NCBI GenBank assembly: GCA_048013815.1
Contig: CM106585.1
Span: 8,866,001 to 8,930,000, forward strand
Length of the DNA stretch: 64,000 nt
Direction of reading: 5' to 3'
Origin: Setoptus koraiensis
Taxonomy: Eukaryota; Arthropoda
Shown: positions 12,901 through 24,900 of the stretch, piece by piece
How the letters are laid out: each line of letters opens with the position of its first letter
Numbering within the stretch: position 1 is the stretch's first letter
Made by a program: the position numbers and the translations under genes
Notes under the pieces: model-generated
The model's database searches: none
What the model was told of the DNA's origin: nothing
What the model saw: the letters and a program-made list of their open reading frames with translations, nothing else

Positions 12901-15900
12901 CTCGGACATATCCAGTTCAGCATATCGCACACACAAGCCTGGTTGCACACTGCGTGTTTACCACCAACAACAACACCCATAAGGCACCAATAATGATCGT
13001 CATGATAATAATGATGATGTAACAACGGGCCCGAACGCTGGCCAGCCCAAATGTAATGTTAACTAGCCAATGTTTGCCACTAATAATCATCGTTCGTTTA
13101 GATCATTATTACTCTCGTTAAATATAGATTACTGCGCTACATAGACAGACAGAGAGAGAGTTAAAACTGGCTAAACTGACTGCCATCCAATGTGGGCCCC
13201 ATTATGCCATTATGGTGGCGGCGCAAACAATGCCAGACAGTGGCACAATTGTAACTGACATGTTTGCGTTCGCGACTTTATTTCAGACTTGGTGTCTTGG
13301 GCGCAAATACTAGCAGTCTTAGATCAATTTACACAATAACATCACGGAAAAATGTCGGTGCATTGTTTGTGCCGCTGGCGGGCATAATCGATGATCGATT
13401 GACTCGCGCGTCGGCCCATTGGCTCGCTAGTTGATCACTGACAATATACATCAATGGGGCCCCATAATCAGACTGCAGCCGCGCTCGGCAACGGTTGCTC
13501 GATTGCTCAAACAGACCACGCGAAGTCGCTTCGAAATAGTTGCTCGAGTCGATTTGTCTCACTACCGACATTTGTTTGTCTACGTGTTTTGTGTCGCCAT
13601 TAGAAACACTGCATACAATCTCATGGGGCCATTTCAGACATCGTTTTGTGAGCACAATCACGCGATGAAAAAACACATGCTTAATATTTAAGTTTATCGA
13701 CATATGCGAAGGTGACCTATGACGACTTTGTACTGCAACCACCTGATCAGGGGACAAATTGCTTTTCCAATTTGTGTCACGAGAACTCGAACGAGTGCGC
13801 TTACACGACTAACAGAGCGGAGAAGAGAACGATGTACCCATAAATTTTTAATTATTTCCCATAATCAGTTGCATTTCGTGCGAACAAGTTTGCTTGTAAC
13901 AGTTAAAATGGTTGTACTAATGAGTTAACCAATGAGTTTTCACCACTACAGCAGAATTGCGACCATTTTTGTCAGAGAAACAGTTGGAAACAAAGATCTG
14001 CATCACTGGTGGCGGTTTTATTCGCCGACACAATAGGGTGCGCATGGTAGAAAATTTGTTGAAAGAAAAATTTTTCGGACAAAATTCAGTGATCGAAATT
14101 CGACGCCATTTTTCAATGCAACGAGGCCAGCCATCATGACAATTCAAAAACGAAATGACTAATTAGCATACTTGTTAGCTCGCTTGATATTGCCACAGAA
14201 TCAGAATCGTCTCAGGTCTTCGTGATCGCGATATCGCCACTGACAAACTGCTCCCATGCCGCATAGGCATCTCTCGCATTTATATCAGCTATTTGGCACC
14301 TCATTGTGATTATTTGTTTCGTTTCAAGCAAAACAATCAAATCAATAGACGGAAATGTTCAGCGTGCCGATAATGTGGGCCCAGCGCTACCTTCTCGAAT
14401 ACAGTTGTGTGCTCATTGGCTCCTTTTCAGTGGCGCCCACAATCACCGACCGCAACACAAAACAAAAACATCGCCTAAGAATTTACCAATCACTTTGGGC
14501 AAGAGCCAGCAAATTTAGAATAGCTTATCATGTCATCGAGCTAATAATTCTGTCCGCCATTGCAGTCAAGACGATCTTGATGAGTATAAATTTGGGACCG
14601 TGGCTTGCACAAATATCGCCCCTATTTATAGATCCGTGGCGCAAGAGGAATATCAACATAATGGTTGGTTTTTGTTGCGCGGAATTGGTTCTTTTGAGAG
14701 TGTATGCATTAATCCAATACACATTGGAAGGGGAGCAAAAAGGATCGTCGCAGGTGACGAGATATCCTGCTCAGATGAAAAAATCGCAGCCAAAAAAATC
14801 ACTGCCCTCGATGGAACAGTATTTTTGTGGTCTGGGGTCGAAATTTCCGAAAAAATTGAATTACAGCATTATACTGAGGCACTTCAAAAATGCATGCGAG
14901 GCCAGAATCGATCTGACCGATTATTTTCGAATTATATTCACCGGTTATTGCGCGCCTCACTATTACATGGACGTTGATAAAATAGATGTCATACAAGATG
15001 ACAGGTCAAAACATTCGAGCGCTGACAGCGGGCCAGAGGTTAATGACAACAACGAGCACGAAAAATTAAATGATTTAAGAAATCGACTAGAGAAAAATCT
15101 AGAGGAATTCTATGATCTTACCAGAAGTGAGTCAAAAAATTATTTTCCCAAATGGGCATTTTGTTTTAGCTGTCTCTGTTTGATTGGCGAGCATCAATTC
15201 ATGTTCACGCTGCCCCTTTATTTTGGCGCGCTAGTGGCGCTGAAGGCAAAAGAAGCCAGAGAGATGTACGGATGGACCTGGCACCAGGACGCTCTGCAAC
15301 AATTTGAAATGAACTTTTTCGCAAATTTGACTATCACGGAGGTGGCCAGATCGGACATTCACAATTGGACCTATTTGTGTATGTGGGCGAGAATCCATTA
15401 CACGAAGTGCCTCATTAAGAAGACGGTAGATTTCATGCAGAAATACAATAAAATGAATTATGTGCCCAGCGATATATCAGACGAAATTTTCGAAACAATT
15501 TCCGACGGACCAATGAAGGCGCAAAGGGCGAGCAGCAATCGGCATTCGTGTTTCGCTGATACTTTCCAGTATGTCTCATACGAAAATTCGCCTAACGTTT
15601 GCTCAAGCAATCAATACTGGGAATTGAAGGCCCGATTGCGCGCGCTGGACAAACAGAGCGGCAAGGGACAGCCGGCAGTTAGACCGTCGCTATTTCGAGA
15701 GGCTCAGGTTGCGTTGCTGCTGGATTTTCACACCAGAATGATAGCACGATGTAAGCTGGAATTTGAGCAACTCAGGACCCATTATTGCACCTCAATCAAC
15801 ATACAGATAGTTATAAAAATTACCACAATTGTCTGGTTATCAGCACATAATATTATAAATAACAAAATCATGACCGAACCGGAAGCCATCGATCATTATC

Positions 15901-18900
15901 TGAACTATGCCGGTTTGATTCTGGCCTCCACTGACATTATACGCTACCTCATGTTTTGCTCGCTGGTTAGATACGAATTTAACTGTCTGAATTCTTTACT
16001 CTTCAAATGGATGCAATTTAGTCCATTCATAGGAACCAAACAAATGTACACCAAGTTGATATTGATATCGCGGGATTTGAACAACGGCCAAAACTGTTCT
16101 CAGATAATCTTCGGCTCTATTCCAGTGACCTTCTCCTCGGCCTCTCAGGTGAGCAGCTACGAAACTCAAACTCATATGTGCATACACTTTACATTTGACT
16201 GTCTCTGGCAAGCATTGCGCTCTAATCAACTGTCTTTTTTTCCGCTTCCGAATTGCTGTATTTCGTCAGTTCGCTCTTTGGATAGGCACGGGCATATTCA
16301 TTTTGTTACAAGCCATGTAACTTGCTTACAATTAATACACTGTTTATGACACACTATTTATGGCGGGGACATGATTGCCTCACATATCGCAAATGATTCA
16401 TAACTAGACAAATAAAACGACAAGGTGTCAGTCTTGCTGGATTGTATCTAAGAAGCACACAAAACACAGACGCAGTATGGATATTCCAGCCGGATAATCG
16501 ATCCGCCCAGCGATCAAAATCATTATTCGGGCTCGATATCTAAAAAAGGCGATTATATATGGGTATCCATAATTTTTCGACTGCTATGTATAGTCTGCTA
16601 GTGACGAATAAAAACAATTGCTGTTTGTTACTCGCGTTTTCCGCTTACAAATTCACTTGTTGTCTTGCGGTCGCCAAACTCAGCAATGTCAATTTATTGG
16701 CTTGTCCCAGATGAGTTGCTGTGTCGAAATAGATTAACTCTAACGAGTTGTTTCACGATCGTTCATTTGGATGTCTCTGACTATCCACGGGCTAGTTGAT
16801 CGCTGACAAACCTACAAGTTTCAGCAATGGGGACCAAAATCAGGCTCTAACCGTGCTCAGCACAATCACGCAACAAAACATAGGCCTACTGCTTCAATGT
16901 TAAATATGCGAAAGTGTTATAGACCGATTTCGCGTTGCAACCAGCCGATCGAAGGAAAATGTTTTACAATCTGCATCACAGCATCTTTGATGCAAATGCG
17001 CACCTATGACGAGGAAACTTCGCAAGCAAAAACGATTTTTTCGTAAATTTTGTAAACAACGACCGCTAAGCCCATAATCAGTTGCATTTGGGTCGAGCAA
17101 GTTTAATTGTAATTACAAATTACTAATTGTGCTAATGAGCCACATTTGCACATAACAAGAATAACTCTACAGAACTATGTCTGAAGGGGATCAGTCGCTT
17201 TGACAAACCGAAACGCGGGCGGCAATTAGCATATTCGGTAGCAAGCTCGATGTTACGATGGAATAAGTTTGATCGCCATCTCGTTACTGACAAACGACTC
17301 CTATGCCGACAGGCATCTCCATCATTTATAATAGCTATCTAGCGCCTCATTGTGACAATTCGTTTCGTTTCAAGCAAGACTATCAGATGAAGGGACGGAA
17401 ATGGTCAAGTTTTCACTTTTTTTGCCTATGCGCTGTGTGCTCGAATACAGTTGTATGTACATTGGCTCCTTTTCCGTGGCGCCCACACTCATCGGCCACG
17501 ACACAAAACATCGCACAAGAATTTACAAATCACTATGGGCAAGAGCCAGCCTATTTAGAATAGTTTATCATGTCATCGAGCTACTGTTTCTGCTATGTGC
17601 CGGCATCAAAACTGCGCTGATCAGTTTGAATTTGGGCCCGTGGCTCGCACAAAAATCACCGACTCTATTCACTGATGTTTGGCGCAAGAAAAATTTCAAC
17701 ATAATGGTAAGTTTTATTTGCATCGAATTGTTCCTATTGAGATTGTACGCATTGATCCAATACACATTTATCGAGGAGCAAAAGGAATTTTCGGAAGTGG
17801 TGAAGGTGCTTGTTCAGGACAAAAAAGTGTCCATCGTGCCGTCGATCGAACAGTATTTCTGTGGTCTGGCATCAGAGTATCCAAGGAAATTGTCTTACAG
17901 CATCATATTGAAGCACTTCAGAAATTTGTGCAAAGTCAATATCGAGCTAAGCGATCTCTTTCGACTTGCGCTCACCGGATATGTTGCGCCTCACTATTAC
18001 ATGGATATTAATAAAATAGATCTCATACATAATGATAGGCCAGTAGATTCGTGGACTAGAGCCAGCAAGTCGGCACAATTTGTTGGCGATAACGATCTCG
18101 AACAATTAAACGAATTGAAAAATCGGCTCGAGAAAAATCTAGAGCAATTCTACGATCTTTCCAGAAGTGAGCCGAAAAATTATTTGCCTAAGTGGGCATT
18201 TTTTTTTCAAGTTCTTCTGTTATCGGGCGAACAACTGGCCATGGCTACGCTCCCACCTTTTTTTGCCGTACTTGTCACGCTGAGGGGATTAAAAATGAGG
18301 AGTCTGGGCGGACGGACTTGGCACCAGGAAGCGCTGCAACAAATTGAAATGAACTTTTTCGCAAATTTGTTTGCCACAGAGACGTCCAGATCGGATTTGC
18401 AAAATTGGGTTTATTTTTTTATGTGGGCGAGAATTCACTACACGAAGTGTCTCATTAAGAAGACGCTAGATTTCATCAAGGAAAATAATCACTTGAATTA
18501 TAAGCTTGCCAATATGCCAGACAAAGTTCTCAAAACGGTTTCCGACGGAACAATGAGAGCGCAAAGGGCGAACAGCAATCGGCGCTCATGTTTGGCTGAT
18601 AGTTTGCAGAGTATCTCATGGGAGGATTCGTCAAACTCTCGCCCAGACGATCCATACTGTGAATTGAAGGCCCGATTGCGCGTGCTGAACAAAAGTAGCT
18701 GCAAGGGACAGCTCGCAATTAGATCGACATTGCTTCAAGAGGCTCAGGTTGCGTTGTTGTTGGATTTTCACATTAAAATGATCGCACGATGTAAGCTGGA
18801 ATTCGAGCAAATCAGGACCCATTGGTGCACCTCGATCAATATGCTGATAGTTATGAAAATTACCACAATTGTCTGGCTATCGGCGGATCGTATCATCAAT

Positions 18901-21900
18901 GACGTAACGACCATAAAACCGGAAATTCTTGATTATTATGTGGCCTCAATCGGTTTGTTTATAGCCGCCACTGACATTATCCGCTACTTCGTGTTTTGCT
19001 CGCTGGTTAGATACGAATTTAACAGTCTGAATTCTTCACTGTACAAATGGATGCAACTCAGTCCAGTTATAGGAACCAAACAAATGTACACGAAGTTGAT
19101 ATTGATGTCGCGAGACTTGGACAGCAGCGAAAACTGTTCTCAGATAATCTTCGGCTCTGTTCCAGTGACCTTCGCCACGGCCTCCCAGGTGAGCAGCTAC
19201 GAAACAAATTCATATGTGCATACTCTTTATATTTGACTGTCTCTGGCATGCATTTCGCTCTAATCAACTATTTTCTTCTCCTCTCTAAACTGCTTTTCTG
19301 CTGCATTTCGCCAGTTTATTCTTTGGATAGGCACGGGCATATTTATTCTGCTACAAGCCATGTAACTTGCTCACAATTAACACATTGTCTATGACACACT
19401 ATTTACGGCCAGGGCATGATTGCCTCACATATCGCGAATGATTCATAACTAGGCAAATAAGACGACAAGGTGTCAGTCGTGCTGGATTGTATCTGCACAC
19501 AAAACAGACTCAGTTTAGAGATGCGTACTGATATCCCGGCCTAATAATCGATCTGCCCATCTATCGAAATCTTTACTCATATTCGGATCGTATCCAGGCT
19601 CAGTATCTAGAAAAAACGGCGATTTTCTATGAATGGATGTTCGGCAACGTGCATTCGCTCAGACGCACTGATTCCGGAAAAATTCTCCCTAACGCCGTTT
19701 ACCCGTTTTCCAGTTTCCCCTCCTTTTTATTTTATCCATGGATATTGATAGTTCTCAGACTGTTATACTTAGTCTGATTGTGACGAATACAAACAGTTGC
19801 TGTTTGTTATTCGCGTATCCCACTTGAAAACCTGTTGCCTTGCGGGTCGAGATACCCGTAAGGTCAATTTATTGGCTTGCCCCGGATGAGTTTTTTTGTC
19901 AAAATAGATTAACTCTAACGAGTTGTCTCACGATCGTATTAAATCGTTCATTCGAATGTCTCAATTTGTCCACTCTGAGCAAGCACCACATCGAGTTGAA
20001 ACGGGCTAAAGTGATTCTAGTCGGACATGGGCCCCATTGTGGGAGCACCAGCTTGGTTGCGCATATGAAACTGACATGTTCGCGTTCGGGACATGAATTG
20101 AGCTTAGATTTCAAGGTGATTCCTTTCAGCACGGCATAAATTACAGGATAACTTTAGTTTTTATCAGATCCCTGTTTTCTGTGGACCAAGAGACAATCGA
20201 TGATCGATCGGCTCGTATGGGTAGAGTGGAGATTTTTTTGATTTAAATCAATGGTTTTAATCATGATTTACATCATCTGATTTTAATCAAAAAATGCCCA
20301 CTCTACGTATTGGCTATTGAAGAAATCTGCCATGTACCATATCATCAATGGGAATCATAACCGTGCTCAGCACAAGCACGCAACAAAACATAGGCCCATC
20401 GCTTCAATGTAATGACAAATGCGAAGGTGACCCGGGCCGATTTCGCGGTGCACCCGATCTAAGGACAATGTTTTCCGATTTGCATCACAACACCTCTGAT
20501 GCAAATGCGCACCTATGACGAGTAAACACAGCCGGTGAAAACGATTTTCTCATGAATCTTTAAACAACGAATGGTGAGCTCATAATCAGTTGCATTTGGA
20601 GCAAGCAAGTTCAGGCGAAATAATTGTACCAATTGTGCTAATGAGTTGTACTACTAAATCAACTTCGCAGAATAAAATACGCAATACCAATACGCATCTC
20701 GGAAAATTTCCGAATTCAAGTGCTCGCCGCACTAACGTGCCATTTCCACGCCGTCTAGACTCTAGAGTGCCTTTTTTTCAGTGGAAGTCGCAGGCTAAAA
20801 TTGCCATGACAACCTGAAACAAAAGGGGTAATTAGCACACTCGCTTTATAATCGGATAGAATCAAAATTGTCGCAAACCAGTCTGATCGCCATCTCGCTA
20901 CTGACATATTAGCTCTCTAGCGCCTCATTGTGACTATTTGTTTCGTTGAAGCAAAACAATCAAATCGAGCATTTCAAATCAAACGAAAATGGTCAAGTTT
21001 TCACCTTTTTGGCCTATGCGCTTTGTGCTCGAATACAGTTGTATGTTCATTGGCTCCTTTTCAGTGGCGCCCACACTCATCGGCCACAACACAAAACATC
21101 GCACAAGAATTTACAAATCACTATGGGCAAGAGCCAGCATATTTAGAATAGTTTATCATGTCATCGAGCTACTGTTTCTGCTATGTGCCGGCATCAAATG
21201 TGGGCTGATCAGTATGAATTTGGGCCCGTGGCTCGCACAAAAATCACCGACTCTATTCACTGATGTTTGGCGCAAGAAAAATATCAACATAATGATAAGT
21301 TTTGTTTGCATCGAATTGTTCATATTGAGATTGTATGCATTGAGCCAATATACACTTGAAGAGGAGCGAAAAAAATCATCAGAGATGGTGAGGGCGCCTG
21401 CTCATGCCCAAAAAGCGACCAGCAAGCCGTTCATCGGGCAGTATTTCCGTGGTCTGGGGTCGGAATTTCCGAGAAAATTGTCTTACAGCATTATGCTGGA
21501 GTATTTCAGTAATGTATGCCAATTCAATATCGAGCTGACCGATTATATTCGACTTTTATTCACTGGATATGTAGCGCCTCACTATTACATGGACATTGAC
21601 AAAATAGATCTCATACAAGATGACAGGCCAGCGAATTCGTGTCCTAGGTCTGGCACATCGGCACAAGTTGTTGGCGACAACGATCTCGAACAATTAAACG
21701 AATTGAAAGATCGACTCGAAAAAAATCTAGAGGAATTCTATGATCTTTCCAGAAGTGAGCCAAAAAATTATTTGCCTAAGTGGGCATTTTGTTATTGCGT
21801 CATTTGGTTGGCTGGCGAACAAGTGCCCATGTACACACTGCCCTTCGTTTTTGGTACACTTGTCGCGCTGAGATCACGAAAAATGAGGACGCAGTGCGGA

Positions 21901-24900
21901 TGGACCTGGCAGCAGGATGCGGCGCATCAATTTGAAATGGACTATTTCGGAGATTTGATTGCCACAGAGGTGCCCAGAACTGATTTGCACAATTGTGTCT
22001 ATTTCTTCTTGTGGGCGAGAATTCATTACACGAAGCGCCTCTTCATGAAGACGTTGGATTTCATAGAGCGATATAATCGGTTGAAATATATGATTGCCAG
22101 CATGCCGGATGAAGTTGTCGAAACGGTTTCCAAAAAAAAAATGAGAGCGCAAAATTTGGCGAACGACAATCTGCACCCTTGTTTGGCTGACAGTTTGCAG
22201 AATGTCTCAAGCGAAAACGTTTCGGCACGCGTTTGCTCAAGCAATCCATATTGGAAATTAGAGGCCTACTTGCGCTCTCCGAACAGACAGAACAGCAAGC
22301 GGCTGCCGGCAATAAGATCGGCGTTGTTTCGAGAGGCTCAGGTTGCCTTGCTGTTGGATTTTCACCTTAGAATGATTGCACGATGCAAGCTGGAATTTCT
22401 GCAAATCAGAGCCCATTGGTGCACCTCAATCAACATGCAGATAATTATGAAAATTGGCACAATTGTCTGGCTATCTGCGGATAATATCATAAATAGCTTT
22501 ACGGCTGTGCAACCGGAATTTCTTGATTATTATGTGGCGTTCGCGGGTTTGTTTCTGGCCGCCACTGATATCATGCGGTACCTCATGTTTTGCTCACTGG
22601 TGCGATACGAATTTAACAGTCTGAATACTTTGCTGTACAAATTTATGCAATACAGTCCGTTCGTGGGAACCATGCAAACGTACAAGAAGTTGATATTGAT
22701 ATCGCGGGACTTGAACAACAGCCAAAACTGTTCTCAGATAATTTTCGGCGCTGTTCCGTTGAATTTCGCCACGGCCTCACAGGTGAGTGTGTCACTGTTG
22801 TAAAACAACGCGTTCGTACGTGCTTTCGACTGTCTCTGCCAGAGACTCTCTGGCATGCATTCGCGCTCTAATCGACTATTTTCTTCTCCTCTCTAAACTG
22901 CTTTTCTGCTAAATTTCGTCAGCTCATTCTTTGGATAGGCACGGGCATATTTATTTTGTTACAAGCCATGTAACTTGTCCACAATTAACACACACACTGT
23001 CTATGGCAGACTATTTATGGAAAGGACGAGATTGCGTTACACATTGCGAATGAATCACATAACCATAGACCAACAAATGAAACAACGAGGTGTCGGCCTT
23101 GTCCGTCTCGTGTGCTCGAAGAACACAATAAACTGACACAACAGTTTCGGCAGTCCGTTGTAGGCAATCGCCGAAACTATTATTTGTATGACTCGACTTA
23201 CTGTTATATTTAGTCTGATTGTGACGAATGAAAACAATTATTGTGTTTGTTAATCGCGTGTGTCCCGCTCACAAATTCACCTGTTGCCTTGCGTGTGTCG
23301 GCCGACTCATTAGCGTCAATTTATTAACTTGTGCCAGACGAGTTGTGGTGTCAAAATTAGACTTTATTCTAATGAGTTGTTTGGCGATGCCATTCAATCG
23401 CTCATCGGCTCGCGTCCCTGACTGCCCACTCTCGGCCAGCATATGGCCGATATATTTGTTTTTGATATATGTTGTTTAGCCCATGTTTGTGTAGACAATG
23501 TGAATTGGGTGCAGTAATTAACAGCTAGCCGAAGAGCGCTTCGAAATTTCGTTTTTGTTTTATTTTAGTGCGCGATTTCGACACCAACACGAACAGCGCT
23601 CATTATCGGTTATTATCCGTGCCGACGTATCGGCCGCAGTGAGCGTGTGTATGCAAACAATGGCCCATGGCACGAGCACGCAAAACCGTTTCCGAAACGC
23701 TGACCCAAATGAGACGAATTGGGGCCCCTCTCGAAACGGCTAATACGCGTGCAGTTTTTGCGCGCGTACAACCGTGCAAAGTATGCAGCCAGAGTTGAGC
23801 TGGGTTCTTTGGTATGATACCAAAAGAATTCATGCTGTCGGCTAGTGCTTGTTTGTTTGCGGCTCATCTGACTGACGCGAGCCAGACACGCACGGTTCGC
23901 CAGGATTATTTTCAACTATCCGCGGCCGCTTTTACTCGGCATAATGAATGGCCTGCTCAGGGCGGATATTGAGCATGCTATCACAGCGATGTGCTCAGCC
24001 TAGCGGGGGCCCCAACCGGCCCGAGAGGTGCCAAGGCAGGGGATTTATGCGCGTTGGTGGTGTCGATGAACAAACAACATGCCAGCAGTCTATTTATTGG
24101 CACATAATAGATAGCGAGGCGAGATAAGGGCGCCGCGGCCGAGAATTGATAAAGTTGCTAGAACAATATGGCCGCGCGATAAGTATGTGCAAGGTGCCCG
24201 CGAGGTTACCTGTGCCGCCGCCTCACAGCGTGCTGTGTTATTATTAGCTGCTAATATAGTGTCAGTGGGGCCCCGTGTGGGCCGGTTTCGCCTCACTGAT
24301 TAATCACAGTTTGCGCTTGTTTGTGTGTCAATGAAAACAACATGGCTGTTCTACTTTTTCGAAGTGTGCGTGTGTGTGTGTATGCGCATATATATTATAA
24401 ATTGGGAATTACTTTTTCGCCTGGCCTCAGACAACTGAAACTAATAGTGGCTAATACCGTAGTGGCTAAACTAGGCAATAGTAAACAGTTATCCACCTGA
24501 TTACAGTTGTTATCGGCACTGGAGGCGGCGTTCGTTGGCGGGTGTGTGTGTTTGTTTCGCTGGTCGTTGTCGAACGGGCCTCAATTCGTCAGTTCTCGGC
24601 GTGTGCGCGTCTCACAATTTCAGTTCAACACGACGAGATAGACATAGCACATACAAGCAAAAGAGACACTGGCCGGTTGGCTGGCTGGCTGGCTGGCACG
24701 CACTGGCAAGCGAGCGATAAAATCTAATCGGCAACCAATTGGCAGCAACAAAAACAGACACAGATAAGAGCAGATAAGATGCCTGCACCCAGATAAGCCA
24801 GCCGGCTCACTAGTGGGCCAGCTTCTTTTTTCGCCGGCCGGGGCCTCTGTTACGTACTAACGTACTAACGCTGGCCGGCTCATCCCGTGTGAGTAATGGG

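Larger units (their letters stand above)
6761..13149 (-). other. Ephrin intron 1, 3' part (noncoding)
   Basis: This is GC-rich intronic sequence without a recognisable exon. It contains a 17-bp minisatellite, five ATGTAATGYT units (about 8305-8350), a polypyrimidine CTTCGCTTCTTTT tract (about 8655-8730), CAGCCGCGA-type repeats (about 9117-9180), a GTT/GTC trinucleotide tract with an inverted partner (about 9590-9760), a CA microsatellite, and a CTCF-like match at 12090-12103 (minus). Open frames here are short, low in complexity and repeat-driven. Confidence 0.7.
13150..16795 (+). repeat. Tandem duplication unit A (receptor gene 1 plus flanks)
   Basis: Flanking sequences recur around all three receptor genes. 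The 5' flank (GAGTTRAAAC..GGCTAAA, TGGGCCCCATT, GACATGTTYGCGTTCG, ATCGATGATCGAT) matches that of unit C. The 3' tail (ACGAATRAAAACAATTGCTG.., TTTATTGGCTTG.CCCAGATGAGTT, CTAACGAGTTGT) matches units B and C. The boundary is approximate. Confidence 0.7.
16796..19985 (+). repeat. Tandem duplication unit B (receptor gene 2 plus flanks)
   Basis: This unit shares with unit C the flank words CCGTGCTCAGCACAA, CACGCAACAAAACATAGGCC and GATGCAAATGCGCACCTATG. It shares with unit A the 3' flank GATTGCCTCACATATCGC and CAAGGTGTCAGTC. It lacks about 230 bases of 5' flank present in units A and C (the TGGGCCCCATT/GACATGTT region). Confidence 0.7.
19986..23440 (+). repeat. Tandem duplication unit C (receptor gene 3 plus flanks)
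   Basis: This unit keeps the full 5' flank seen in unit A (GTTGAAACGGGCTAAAGTGA, TGGGCCCCATT, GACATGTTCGCGTTCG). It also carries a MITE insertion not found in units A and B. The 3' tail ends with TAATGAGTTGTTTGGCGATG and a CCCTGACTGCCCACTCTCGG block matching the B/C boundary. Edges are approximate. Confidence 0.7.
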
